Shown: positions 26,292 to 35,700 of the stretch, in pieces | How the letters are laid out: each line of letters starts with the position of its first letter | Numbering within the stretch: the stretch's first letter is position 1 | NCBI RefSeq assembly: GCF_000718515.1 | Contig: NZ_JNZS01000020.1 | Span: forward strand, 62,001 to 126,000 | Origin: Micromonospora parva | GTDB taxonomy: Bacteria > Actinomycetota > Actinomycetes > Mycobacteriales > Micromonosporaceae | Length of the DNA stretch: 64,000 bases | Reading direction: 5' to 3' | Program-made: the position numbers and the translations under genes | The notes under the pieces: model-generated | What the model saw: the letters and a program-made list of their open reading frames with translations, nothing else | Databases searched by the model: none | What the model was told of the DNA's origin: nothing

Positions 26292-26470
26292 CGGGGCCGC
26301 TGTCCGTGTCGCAGCTGGTCGGGCACGCCACTCTCACCGGATCGCCGGATGAACCGCCACAGCCCCGGCATCGCGTCGAACATCACCCAGAGCAGCAGGG
26401 CGACGATCAGCGGGGCCCGGTCCGAGTCTTCCCGCCGGAGCAGCAGCCGTCCCGGAAGCCTGCCCGCCAT
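26288..26470 (-). CDS. Small single-pass membrane protein (60 aa)
   Basis: A 60-residue protein with a basic N-terminus (MAGRLPGRLLLRRED) and one transmembrane helix (APLIVALLLWVMFDAMPGLW), ending in a polar tail. The ATG at 26470 has a GGGAAGGG ribosome-binding site; the GTG six bases upstream lacks one. It overlaps the large lipase-like membrane protein by four bases and is probably its partner subunit. Confidence 0.65.
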   Translation of the reverse strand: MAGRLPGRLLLRREDSDRAPLIVALLLWVMFDAMPGLWRFIRRSGESGVPDQLRHGQRPR

Positions 26471-26566
26471 CGCCACCCTTCCCCGGCCGCAGCTGCCACC
26501 GCCGCCCCAGTCGTACCACCCGGACGGCCGGGCCTGGGCGGGTTCCGCCGAGCCCGGGCGTCGCGG

Positions 26567-27502
26567 TCAACGGCCGGTGCCGCGCCGCGCGATCAGGTCG
26601 GACGCCACGCTCCAGAGCCGCTCGGCGTTGCCGGGGTCGACGGCGTAGCCGGCCACGCCGCTGTAGTCGGCCGGCCGTTCGCTGACGATCGGGGCCTCGG
26701 CGCAGTCCTCGAAGTAGCGACCCCCGACCCCGTCCAGCAGCGGGGAGGCCGCGAGCAGCACCGAGGTCGCCGCGCCCTGTTGCGGGGTCTTCTGCCGTTC
26801 CTTGGGCGTACGCAGGCCGCCGGTGTGCTTCTGCAGACCGGTGGCGATGGCGCCCGGGTTGAGCGCGTTGGCGTGGATGCCCTCGCCCGCCCAGCGGCGG
26901 GTGACTTCCACGGCGAGCAGCGCCTCGGCGCTCTTGGACTGCCCGTAGGCCAGCAGCGGGTCGTACGGCCGGAACGCGAAGTGCAGGTCGTCGAAGATCA
27001 CCGGGGAGAAGAGATTGCCGCTGGAGCTGACCGACACCACCCGGGCGCCGCCGGCCGCGGCGAGGGCGTCGTGCAGGCCGACGGTCAACGCGAAGTGCCC
27101 CATGAAGTTGGTGGCGAACTGCATCTCCCAGCCCTCGGCGGTGCGCTCCAGCTCGGGCAACGCCATGATCCCGGCGTTGTTGACAAGGATGTGCAGTGGC
27201 TGGTCCCAGCCGGCGACGAACTGGCGTACCGAATCCTGGTCTGCCAGGTCCAGCGCGCGGACGGTGACCCGCTGCGCGCCGATGCTGGCCGCGATGTCGG
27301 CGGCGGCCTGCTCACCCGCCGCGACCCGGCGGACCGCGAGCACGACGTCGGCGCCGGCGGCGGCGAGCGAACGCGCCGTCTCGACGCCGATTCCGGCGGC
27401 GCCGCCGGTGATCACGGCCCGCTTGCCGGTCAGGTCGACCCCGGCGAGGACCTCGTCGGCGGTCGAGGCGAAACCGAAGGGGGTGGTGATGGGCTCTGTC
27501 AT
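26567..27502 (-). CDS. Short-chain dehydrogenase/reductase
   Basis: A 311-residue classical SDR. The cofactor motif TGGAAGIG lies at 32-39, NNAG near 108-111, the catalytic Ser near 160, and Tyr186/Lys190 in AYGQSK. An Arg pair (VRRV) after beta-2 suggests NADP(H). The long N-terminus and closing segment (PILTGVGGRYFEDC-type region) resemble the retinol/WW-dehydrogenase-like subgroup. Its usual divergent partner, an MmyB-type regulator, survives only as a fragment at 27634. Confidence 0.88.
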   Translation of the reverse strand: MTEPITTPFGFASTADEVLAGVDLTGKRAVITGGAAGIGVETARSLAAAGADVVLAVRRVAAGEQAAADIAASIGAQRVTVRALDLADQDSVRQFVAGWDQPLHILVNNAGIMALPELERTAEGWEMQFATNFMGHFALTVGLHDALAAAGGARVVSVSSSGNLFSPVIFDDLHFAFRPYDPLLAYGQSKSAEALLAVEVTRRWAGEGIHANALNPGAIATGLQKHTGGLRTPKERQKTPQQGAATSVLLAASPLLDGVGGRYFEDCAEAPIVSERPADYSGVAGYAVDPGNAERLWSVASDLIARRGTGR

Positions 27503-27621
27503 TGCTGTCCCGTCTCTCGATCACGCTTACCCCGACACTGTCACCCCATGGGCCGGGGCTAGCCGGTTCCCTGTTTTTCCTGGTAGTGACAGGACCAGTC
27601 TGGGCGGCCGGTGGCTGCTCC

Positions 27622-27627
27622 TACGAT
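27622..27627 (+). promoter_or_regulatory. -10 hexamer before the regulator remnant
   Basis: TACGAT lies six bases before the GTG at 27634, so the promoter of the broken gene appears to be intact. Confidence 0.4.
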
Positions 27628-27633
27628 GGGCGG

Positions 27634-27789
27634 GTGAGCACGGCCGGCCCGCTCGGCGAATATCTGCGTGCCCGGCGCGAGCTGATCGGGCCGGGTGACG
27701 TCGGGTTGCCGGGCAGCCCGTCGGCGCGGTCACTCGCCCGGCTGGCCCGCAGGGTCGGCAGGGCGGCGGACCGGGGCGCGTCGCGCTGA
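27634..27789 (+). pseudogene. Remnant of an MmyB-type XRE-family regulator
   Basis: Only 51 codons remain. The first 24 residues (MSTAGPLGEYLRARRELIGP, then GDVGLPG) match the start I know from helix-turn-helix regulators with an MmyB ligand-binding domain (LGxFLRARRELxxPxDVGLP). The DNA-binding helices and the whole ligand domain, about 230 residues, are missing. The rest (SPSARSLARLARRVGRAADR) is Arg-rich and unlike the family. Such regulators normally sit divergent to an SDR gene, exactly as here. It may be a deletion remnant. Confidence 0.55.
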
Positions 27790-27804
27790 CCCGAACCGGC
27801 CGGG

Positions 27805-28572
27805 CTACCGGTTGGCCGCCCGCTCGGCGACCACCACCGAGATGCCGTCGAGGACGCGTTGCAGACCGAACTCGAACGCGTACTCCGGGCCGTACGCGGC
27901 GCCGTGCTGCTGGCCGGCAGCGGTGCCGACCCGCGAGGCGATCGGGTAGGCGCCCGCCGTCATGAACCGCTCCAGCCAGGGCGCGTGCGACTGCCACCAC
28001 TGGCCGTCGGTCATGCCGGTCTCGCGCTCCAGGTCGACCACCTCGGAAGCGGCGCGCGCGGCGCTCTTCACGTGACCGAGCACGAGGGTGAGCACCGCGT
28101 CGACCTCGACGTCGGTGAGCCCGATGTCGACGATCGCGGCGAGCTCGTAGTCGTACTTGGCCATCAGGTGCGGGCCGAGGACCGGTCGGGTCGTCTCGGC
28201 CCGCAGCATCCAGGGGTGCCGCTGGTAGAGCGCCAGGTTGTCGCGGGCGATCCGCTCCAGCCGGGTGCGCCAGTCGCCCTCGACGGCGGGTCGCGGCATC
28301 TCGCCGTACGCGGTGTCGATCATGACGGCGACGAGTTCGGCCTTGCCCGGCACGTAGGTGTAGACGGACATGGTGCCGACGCCCAGCGCCTCGGCGACCC
28401 GGCGCATGGTCAGCGCGTCGAGCCCTTCGGTGTCGGCGATGTCGATCGCGGCCCGGACCACCCGGTCGACGCTGAGCGCCGGGCCGGCGCTGCGGCTGGT
28501 CGGCTCCCGGGTGCGCCAGAGAAGGGCCAGGCTGCGGGCCGGGTCCGCGGTCGCCTTACGCTCAGTCGCCAT
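27805..28572 (-). CDS. TetR/AcrR-family transcriptional regulator
   Basis: A 255-residue regulator. The N-terminal helix-turn-helix domain (about 32-85) has VDRVVRAAIDIADTEGLDAL and MRRVAEALGVGTMSVYTYV. The C-terminal ligand-binding domain is of the TetR_C (tetracycline-repressor) type, with a regular helical pattern. It probably represses a transport or detoxification gene; the divergent neighbours and the nearby SDR are candidates. The ATG at 28572 has a -10-like TAGCAT nine bases upstream and no clear Shine-Dalgarno, so the 5' leader is very short or absent. Confidence 0.82.
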   Translation of the reverse strand: MATERKATADPARSLALLWRTREPTSRSAGPALSVDRVVRAAIDIADTEGLDALTMRRVAEALGVGTMSVYTYVPGKAELVAVMIDTAYGEMPRPAVEGDWRTRLERIARDNLALYQRHPWMLRAETTRPVLGPHLMAKYDYELAAIVDIGLTDVEVDAVLTLVLGHVKSAARAASEVVDLERETGMTDGQWWQSHAPWLERFMTAGAYPIASRVGTAAGQQHGAAYGPEYAFEFGLQRVLDGISVVVAERAANR

Positions 28573-28634
28573 AGTCCCGCCATGCTAACCGCCGGTGCCG
28601 TACGTCGTACCGGCAGCGGGGCCAGCGACGACAG

Positions 28635-28670
28635 CGGTGTGGGAAGGTTCTCGGGAACCCTCCCACACCG
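28635..28670 (-). terminator. Terminator of the GH25 gene
   Basis: Arms 28635-28650 and 28655-28670 pair at 15 of 16 positions around a 4-base loop, 12 bases beyond the stop of the minus-strand gene. Confidence 0.7.
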
Positions 28671-28681
28671 AGCGGTCGTGC

Positions 28682-29763
28682 TCAGAGAAGTCGGATGGCG
28701 TCCCACTGCCAGGAGGCGCTGGCCGGCACGGTCAGGCTGCCGGTGAACGCCCCGAACCCACCGCTGGTGTTCGCCAGCGCGGTGTGCATGGTGATCGACC
28801 CGTCCGCCTGGCAGTACATCGCCGCGAGGTCGGTACGGCCGTCGCCGTTGTGGTCGCCCGTGATGCTTCGGAACGAGTCCCACTTCCACGAGTTCGCCGG
28901 GAGCTTGTAGCTGCCGGTGAACGTGCCGAACCCGCCGCTGGTGGTGCCCAGCGAGGTGAACAGCTCGATGGACTCGTCCTTGTAGCGGTAGAACATGCCG
29001 GCGTCGTCGCGACCGTCACCGTTGAAGTCACCGGTGGTCAGGCGGATCGCGTCCCAGTACCAACCCGCACTCGCCGGGACGGTCAGGCTGCCGGTGAACG
29101 CCGCGAAGCCACCGCTGGTGTTCGCCAGTGCGGTGTGCATGGTGATCGACCCGTCGGCCTGGTAGTACATGGCCGCCAGATCCGAGCGCCCGTCGCCGTT
29201 GTAGTCACCGGCGATGGTCCGGAACGAGTTCCACTTCCACGAGTTCGCCGGGATCTTGTAGCTGCCGGTGAAGGTGCCGAACCCGCCACTGGTGGTGCCC
29301 AGCGAGGTGAACAACTCGATGGACTCGTCCTTGTGGTGGTAGAGCATCGCCGCGTCGTCGCGTCCGTCGCCGTTGAAGTCACCGCTGGTCAGCCGGATCG
29401 CGTCCCACTTCCAGGCCGCATTCGCCGGAACAGTCAGGCTGCCGGTGAACGCCCCGAACCCACCACTGGTGTTCGCCAAGGCGGTGTGCATGGTGATCGA
29501 CCCGTCGGCCTGGTAGTACATCGCCCCCAGATCCGAACGCCCGTCACCGTTGAAGTCACCCACGATGCTGCGGAACGAGTCCCACTTCCACGAATTCGCC
29601 GGCAGCTTGTAACTGCCGAAGTACGCCCCGAACCCGCCACTGGCGTTGGCCAGCGAGGTGAACAACTCGATCGAGTCGTCGTTGTAGTGGTACAGCATGG
29701 CGGCGTCGTCGCGACCGTCGCCGTTGAAGTCCCCGGACAGTTGCACCACGTCCGGGTCCGCGA
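28682..29763 (-). repeat. Copy 1 of a 1.08-kb duplicated repeat module
   Basis: This 3' segment of the GH25 gene aligns with 30699-31780 at a constant offset of 2017 bases; positions at both ends show the same offset, so there is no net insertion or deletion. Internally it has a 351-base period. Confidence 0.85.
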
Positions 29764-30580
29764 CCGGAGTCGGCGCCGGGCTGCCGCCGGCTAGCGCCTG
29801 GAGCTGGCTGAGGCTTCCGTTGAACACGTCCTGGTCGCCCGGCAGGGAGCCGCTGTCCGAGTACTGCCACAGGGTGAACTGGTTCCAGCCCGCGGGCAAC
29901 GGCTTGTACGTGGAGCTGTAGTTGGCGATGAAGAGCGGGTTGGCGCCGAACGTCGCGTTGTTGCCGGTGCACGGATTCCACCAGTTGGTGTTCGTGTAGA
30001 TCATCGTTCGCTGGCCGGTGCGCGCGTAGACCCGGTCCACGAACTGCTTGACCCACGTCGACATCTGGCTCGTGCTCAGCCCGTAACACGGGGACGGCGC
30101 GCCCGACCCCTCCCAGGGCCATTCGATGTCCAGCATCGGGATGAGCGTCTTGCCGTCCTGGGAGTACTGGGCGTGGTCGAGGAAGTAGTTCGCCTGGCTG
30201 GTGCCGTCGGACTTGTCGGGGCGGGCGTAGTGGTAGGCGCCGGCCAGGATGCCGTTCTGCTTCGCGCCTCGGAAGTTGGCGGTGAAGGAGCTGTCGATGA
30301 AGGAGAGCCCCTCGGTGGCCTTGGCGTAGGAGAACTTCGCGCCCGCGGCGGCCACCGTCGACCAGTTGATGGTGCCCTGATGGTGTGAGACGTCGATGCC
30401 CGTCACCGGATAGCCCGGGGGCACCGCCGCAGTCGCTGTCATTCGGGAAAGGTCGGAGATGGCCGGGTGTCCGTTCGGGGCGTCGGCGCCCGGGTCCTTG
30501 GCGACGGCCGGTGTGGCGACCGCGAGCAGGGCGACCGCTGCCAACGCGGCGATGGCGCCCGACCTCGTTGTACTGATCAT
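28682..30580 (-). CDS. Secreted GH25 lysozyme with VCBS/FG-GAP repeat domain
   Basis: A 632-residue secreted muramidase. The signal peptide ends near AVA27. The GH25 catalytic domain spans about residues 58-270, with Asp63 (TGIDVSHHQG) and Asp151/Glu153 (PMLDIEW) in the active site. A short linker leads to six calcium-loop repeats of about 58 residues, arranged as three 117-residue pairs, each with DxNGDGRxD. These form a beta-propeller-like module, probably for wall or glycan binding. Start: ATG at 30580 with GAGGAG upstream. The repeat half is duplicated in the next gene. It would cleave peptidoglycan between MurNAc and GlcNAc. Confidence 0.9.
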   Translation of the reverse strand: MISTTRSGAIAALAAVALLAVATPAVAKDPGADAPNGHPAISDLSRMTATAAVPPGYPVTGIDVSHHQGTINWSTVAAAGAKFSYAKATEGLSFIDSSFTANFRGAKQNGILAGAYHYARPDKSDGTSQANYFLDHAQYSQDGKTLIPMLDIEWPWEGSGAPSPCYGLSTSQMSTWVKQFVDRVYARTGQRTMIYTNTNWWNPCTGNNATFGANPLFIANYSSTYKPLPAGWNQFTLWQYSDSGSLPGDQDVFNGSLSQLQALAGGSPAPTPVADPDVVQLSGDFNGDGRDDAAMLYHYNDDSIELFTSLANASGGFGAYFGSYKLPANSWKWDSFRSIVGDFNGDGRSDLGAMYYQADGSITMHTALANTSGGFGAFTGSLTVPANAAWKWDAIRLTSGDFNGDGRDDAAMLYHHKDESIELFTSLGTTSGGFGTFTGSYKIPANSWKWNSFRTIAGDYNGDGRSDLAAMYYQADGSITMHTALANTSGGFAAFTGSLTVPASAGWYWDAIRLTTGDFNGDGRDDAGMFYRYKDESIELFTSLGTTSGGFGTFTGSYKLPANSWKWDSFRSITGDHNGDGRTDLAAMYCQADGSITMHTALANTSGGFGAFTGSLTVPASASWQWDAIRLL

Positions 30581-30653
30581 TGCTGGTTACTCCTCGGCGT
30601 ACGGGCGCGGGTGGGCGCCGGCTGATGCTGGTCTGGTCCGACGTGGCGACGCG

Positions 30654-30686
30654 CGCGGGAGGGCTCGACGGTCGAGCCCTCCCGCG
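30654..30686 (-). terminator. Perfect 15-bp terminator hairpin
   Basis: Arms CGCGGGAGGGCTCGA (30654-30668) and TCGAGCCCTCCCGCG (30672-30686) flank a 3-base loop. It lies 13 bases after the NlpC-like gene and upstream of the GH25 gene, so the two hydrolases are probably separate transcripts. Confidence 0.75.
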
Positions 30687-30698
30687 GCGAGGGGCGAA

Positions 30699-31780
30699 TC
30701 AGAGAAGGCGGATGGCGTCCCAGTACCAGGAGGCGCTGGCCGGCACGGTCAGGCTGCCGGTGAAGGCACCGAACCCACCGCTGGTGTTCGCCAACGCGGT
30801 GTGCATCGTGATCGATCCGTCGGCCTGGTAGTACATGGCGGCCACGTCCGACCGGCCGTCGCCGTTGTGGTCTCCGGTGATCGTCTTGAACGAACCCCAC
30901 TTCCAGGAGTTCGCGGGGAGCTTGTAGCTGCCGGTGAAGGAGCCGAACCCGCCACTGGCGTTGCCGAGCGAGGTGAACAGCTCGATCGACTCGTCCTTGT
31001 AGCGGTAGAGCATTCCGGCGTCGTCGCGGCCGTCACCGTTGAAGTCACCGGTGGTCAACCGCACGGAGTCCCACTTCCAGTAGGCGCTGGCCGGCACGGT
31101 CAGGCTGCCGGTGAAGGCACCGAACCCACCACTGGTGTTCGCCAACGCGGTGTGCATGGTGATCGACCCGTCGGCCTGGTAGTACATGGCGGCCAGATCC
31201 GAACGCCCGTCACCGTTGTAGTCACCAGCGATGGTCCGGAACGAGTCCCACGTCCAGGCGTTCGCCGGGATCTTGTAGCTGCCGGTGAACGTGCCGAACC
31301 CGCCACTGGTGGTGCCCAGCGAGGTGAACAACTCGATCGAGTCGTCCTTGTGGTGGTAGAGCATCGCCGCGTCGTCGCGTCCGTCGCCGTTGAAGTCACC
31401 GCTGGTCAGCCGGATCGCGTCCCACTTCCAGGCCGCACTCGCCGGTACGGTCAGGCTGCCGGTGAACGCCCCGAACCCACCACTGGTGTTCGCCAACGCG
31501 GTGTGCATCGTGATCGACCCGTCCGCCTGGTAGTACATCGCCCCCAGATCCGAACGCCCGTCACCGTTGAAGTCACCCACGATGGTCCGGAACGAGTTCC
31601 ACTTCCACGAATTCGCCGGCAGCTTGTAACTGCCGAAGTACGCCCCGAACCCGCCACTGGCGTTGGCCAGCGAGGTGAACAACTCGATCGACGAGTCCTT
31701 GTGGAGGTACAGCATGGCGGCGTCGTCGCGACCGTCACCGTTGAAGTCCCCGGACAGTTGCACCACGTTCGGGTCCGCGA
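30699..31780 (-). repeat. Copy 2 of the 1.08-kb duplicated repeat module
   Basis: Collinear with 28682-29763, including the 351-base internal period and the same order of calcium-loop units. The catalytic domains in front of the two copies are unrelated. Confidence 0.85.
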
Positions 31781-32402
31781 CCGGCGTTGGCTCCGGCTCC
31801 GGCTCCGGTGTCGGCTCGGTGGCCTCGATACCGGTTCGCCGGATGGGTTTGTAGGTCCTCAGGTCGTCCCAACCGTTGAAGCCGCGTGAGCCCGTGTTGT
31901 TGTTCGCGTACGGGTTCTGCACCGTCTGCCCGTCGCTGTTGAACGAGTAGACATAGGCGCCCTTGGAGTGGTCGTTCTTGTCCTTCCAGAACGCGAAGAG
32001 CTCGATGTGGCCGCTGCGCACCATGGCGTCACCGGGCTGGAAGTCGTTGATGCTGCCGAGCGTGGTCCACATGGCGTTGCTGCCCTGGAACTGGTCGGTG
32101 ACATAGCTCTGGGAGAGGTGCCAGGCCATCGAGACGAGACCTGAACAGTCCCGCCGGTAGGTGTGCGAACCGTCGACGTCCTTGGCCCAGGTGCCGGTCT
32201 GGGTGTACGTGATGTCGCGATCGACCCAGTTCTGTGCGCGGTCGAGCATCTCGGTCCGGGTGATCGGCCCGTTGATCGATGACGCCTCGGCGGGCGAGAT
32301 CGTGAGCAGGGCGTTCGCCCCGATGACCGCGAGGCTCAGCGCCGCGCCGGCGATCAGCCGGGTCGTGTACTGCCGGTTTCCGCGTGCTGCGAAGAATCGC
32401 AT
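30699..32402 (-). CDS. Secreted NlpC/P60-like hydrolase with VCBS/FG-GAP repeats
   Basis: A 567-residue secreted protein. The signal peptide ends near PAEA40. The papain-like catalytic domain (about 45-190) has Cys86 in RRDCSGLVSMAW and His132 in GDAMVRSGHIELF, the pattern of NlpC/P60-type peptidoglycan endopeptidases or amidases. A Pro/Glu/Thr linker (TEPTPEPEPEPTP) leads to six calcium-loop repeats almost identical to those of the adjacent GH25 enzyme. The ATG at 32402 has GGAGG upstream. It probably cuts peptide bonds in peptidoglycan, complementing its muramidase neighbour. Confidence 0.85.
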   Translation of the reverse strand: MRFFAARGNRQYTTRLIAGAALSLAVIGANALLTISPAEASSINGPITRTEMLDRAQNWVDRDITYTQTGTWAKDVDGSHTYRRDCSGLVSMAWHLSQSYVTDQFQGSNAMWTTLGSINDFQPGDAMVRSGHIELFAFWKDKNDHSKGAYVYSFNSDGQTVQNPYANNNTGSRGFNGWDDLRTYKPIRRTGIEATEPTPEPEPEPTPVADPNVVQLSGDFNGDGRDDAAMLYLHKDSSIELFTSLANASGGFGAYFGSYKLPANSWKWNSFRTIVGDFNGDGRSDLGAMYYQADGSITMHTALANTSGGFGAFTGSLTVPASAAWKWDAIRLTSGDFNGDGRDDAAMLYHHKDDSIELFTSLGTTSGGFGTFTGSYKIPANAWTWDSFRTIAGDYNGDGRSDLAAMYYQADGSITMHTALANTSGGFGAFTGSLTVPASAYWKWDSVRLTTGDFNGDGRDDAGMLYRYKDESIELFTSLGNASGGFGSFTGSYKLPANSWKWGSFKTITGDHNGDGRSDVAAMYYQADGSITMHTALANTSGGFGAFTGSLTVPASASWYWDAIRLL

Positions 32403-32777
32403 AGCAGGTGTCCTCCAATGCAAAAGGTGGTTTTTCGGGCCGGTGAAGGGCCCGTCGGGGCAGCCGGCATCGCCTCGGGGGCAATGACAGCCACCGATCG
32501 CCGGTTAGAGTCGCTGCGAACGTGCAAGATCACGAGGGCTGCCGGCACCCCGGCGGCTCTCTGCGCATCGTTCGATGAAGTTGTTGCTGGCGGCTCCTCT
32601 CGGAAGGGGAAGTGCACTGGTCGGTCGTGCTCGCCTCTCCGGTAGCGGTGCATCGGATCGGCTGTGGCAAAACCTTCGCAGCCGCATTCGGTAGGGAAGC
32701 TGAACGAATTCTTGACAAGCACGTCCGGCCTGGTGACGGCCGATGTGGACGACCAAACGGGGCGCGGGGGCGATGCC
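32403..32777. other. Divergent intergenic region, lower GC
   Basis: These 375 bases separate the NlpC-like gene and the SARP gene. TTGACA occurs at 32712-32717 on the plus strand, but no good -10 follows at 17-19 bases. On the minus strand GGAGG at about 32410 is the ribosome-binding site of the hydrolase. I looked for the c-di-AMP (ydaO) riboswitch common before such hydrolases and did not see its core. Confidence 0.4.
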
Positions 32778-35700
32778 GTGGAACTTCGAATACTCGGCGA
32801 ACTACAGATCCAGGTGGCCGGCCGGCCGATCGAACTCGGTCCGCTGAAACAGCGCCTGGTGCTGGCGGCCCTGGCCGTCGACGTCGGTCGGGGCGTACCG
32901 GTCGAGATGCTGATCGACCGGGTGTGGGACGGCTCGCCCCCGGCGGACGCCCGCGGGGTGCTCTACACCTACATCACCCGGATCCGCCGGCTGCTCGCCG
33001 CCGCCGCGCTCGGGGAGGGCGTCAGCCCGATCACGGTGGCCCGGCGGGCGGGCGGGTACCAGTTGGAGGCCGCCGACGACCGGGTGGACCTGCGGCGACT
33101 GCGCACCCTGAGCGAGCAGATCCAGCACCTCGACGCGGATGACCCGCGACGGGCGCAGCTGCTGCGTCAGGCGGTCGAGCTGTGGCGCGGCGACCCGCTG
33201 GACGGGCTGCCCGGCGACTGGGCGGCCCGGGTCCGGGAACGACTGCGTCAGCAGGCGCTCGGCACGCTGGTGGAGTGGGCGGAGAGCGAGTTGCGCCAGG
33301 GCCGTCCCGGGCCGGTGGCCGACCGGCTCAGCCAGGCGTTGGAACGCGACCCACTCACCGAACCCCTCGTCCTGCACCTGATGCGCGCGCTGCACCTCGG
33401 CGGGCGACGCGCCGAGGCGCTGGACCAGTACGCCCGGACCCGCGCCCTGCTCTCCGACGAGTTGGGCGTCGACCCGGGCAGCGAGCTGCAGCTCCTGCAC
33501 CAACGCATCCTGCGCGACGAGTCGGTGCCGCGTCCGGCGGTCGAGCGCGAACCGACGCCGCCACCCGCCGTGGCCCCACCACAGCCGGTCGCGTCGACCG
33601 ACCCGGACGAGCAGGACCAGCCGGACGACGCACCGCGTGCCGGGCGGGCCGGCCCTGGCTGCCAGCTACCACCCCCGCTGCCGGACCACACCGGATGTGA
33701 GGCGGAGATCGAGCAGGCGCTGACCGCCCTGGCCCAGCCTCAGCAGACGCTCACCGCACGGCCACCGCTGATGCTGTCCGGGCCCGGCGGCGTCGGCAAG
33801 ACCTCGCTCAGCGTCCGACTCGCCCACCTGCTGCGCACCAGCTACCCGGACGGGCAGATCTTCGTGGGGCTCGACGGCCGGCGCAGCGACCCGGTCAGCG
33901 TCCTCAATCAGGTCCTGCGTGCCCTGGGCGTGTCGAACGTCCAGCAGCTGCGCAGCACCGAGGAGAAGCTGGGCCAGTACCGGTCGGCCATCAGCGGACG
34001 ACGCATCCTGATCGTCCTCGACGCGGCCGTCAGCGCCGAGGAGGTCCGTCCGCTGGTGCCGGGCGACTCGGGCTGCGCCCTGATCGCCACCAGTCGGGCC
34101 CGGCTGACCACTGTTCCCGGGGCGCACCACGTCGAGCTGACGATGTTCAACTCCCAGCAGTCGCTGGCCCTGCTCGGGCAGATGATCGGCGCGGACCGGG
34201 TCGCTCGTGAGCCGGCGGCGGCGCAGACGCTCGTCGAACTCTGCGCCGGCCTGCCGCTCGCCCTGCGCATCGTCGGTGCGCGGCTGACCGCCCGACCACA
34301 CCAGCGGATCGCCCGGCTCGCCGACCGGCTGCGCAACGAGCGCAACCGGCTCGACGAGATGACCGCCGACGGGCTGGCGGTCCGGCTCAGCGTGGCGGTC
34401 AGCTACCAGGGCCTCGACCCGGCCGCGCGGCGGATCTTCCGGTTGCTCGGCTTCATGGGGGCGCCCACCTTCGCCGAGTGGCTGGGCGCGGCGCTGCTGG
34501 GCGAACCGGTCGACGTCACCGAGGACCTGCTGGACCTGTTGGTCGACGCCCGGCTGATCGAGGTGGTGTCGGACCCGGTGCACCGCACGGTGCGCTACCG
34601 GATGCACGACCTGGTTCGGCTGTACGCGTACGAGCGTGCCGTCGAGGAGGACAGCACCGCCGAACTGCACACCGCGGTGGCCCGGGTGTTGACCGCGGCA
34701 ACCGAGCTCAGCGAGCGCCTCGGCGAGCGGCTTCCGCACGCGGTGCCACCGCTGTACCGGCAACCGCCGATGCCGGTCAGTCTGCAGTCCTGTGTGCTCG
34801 CCGCGGATCACCTGCGGCCGGGCTGGCTCGACGCCGAGGGCGCGTGCCTGGTCGCCGCGGTGGAACGCGCGGCCGAACTCGACATGGACGCCGCCGCCTG
34901 TGCGTTGGCCGACGCGCTGGTCTTCGCCTCGTTCGCGGTCCGCAACGACTTCGTGAGCTGGGACCGTACCCACGCGGCGGCGATCGGCGTCGCCCGCCGC
35001 ACGGGCAACCGGGTGGCGCAGGCCGTCATCGAGTGCGGCATCGGGCTGCTCCGCTACAAGGAGGACCGGTTCGACGAGGCGGAGCGCTACTTTCCCGCCG
35101 CTGTGGCGCTCTTCGACGAGGCCGGTCACCAGGCGGGGGCCGCCGCCGCGCGCAACGGTCTCGGCACCGTGCTGCGCGAGGTGGGACGGCATCACGAGGC
35201 GATCCCGTTGTTGACGGCCGCCGCCGAGACGCTGGCCCGACTCGGCGACGAGAACGGCGCCGCGCACGCCCGCTACGGGCTCGGGCACTGTCACCGCGAG
35301 TTGGGGGACGACGCGGCGGCCACCGCGCGGCTCGGCGAGGCGATCGGCGCGTACCGCACCCTCGGCCACTGGCGGGGCGAGGCCATCGCCACCCGTGCCA
35401 TCGGCCTGGTGCACCGGGCACGAGGCGAGTTGGGCGAGGCGGAGGAGTGGTGCACTCGCGCACACGCCCTGATCGTGGAGCATCAGGACGAGCACATCGC
35501 CTGCTACACGTCGCAGGCGCTGGCGAAGATCTGGCTGCGCCAGGGGAAGGTCGACCAGGCCCGGGGGCCGCTCGACCGTTCTCTGATCACCTGCAAGCGG
35601 CTCCACGACCGGCTGGGCACCGCCCTCGTGCAGCGCACCATCGGTGAGCTGCACCTCGCCGCCGGCCACCTCGACGACGCGGTCCGCGCACTGGGGCTGG

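Noticed and set aside
28682..31780. CRISPR array or tandem DNA satellite
   Set aside because: The periodicity is 351 bases in coding frame with DxNGDGRxD loops; there are no short repeats with variable spacers.
32403..32660. c-di-AMP (ydaO) riboswitch before the NlpC-like hydrolase
   Set aside because: The conserved core expected in actinobacterial examples (GGGTGAAT-type segment) was not found on the minus strand.
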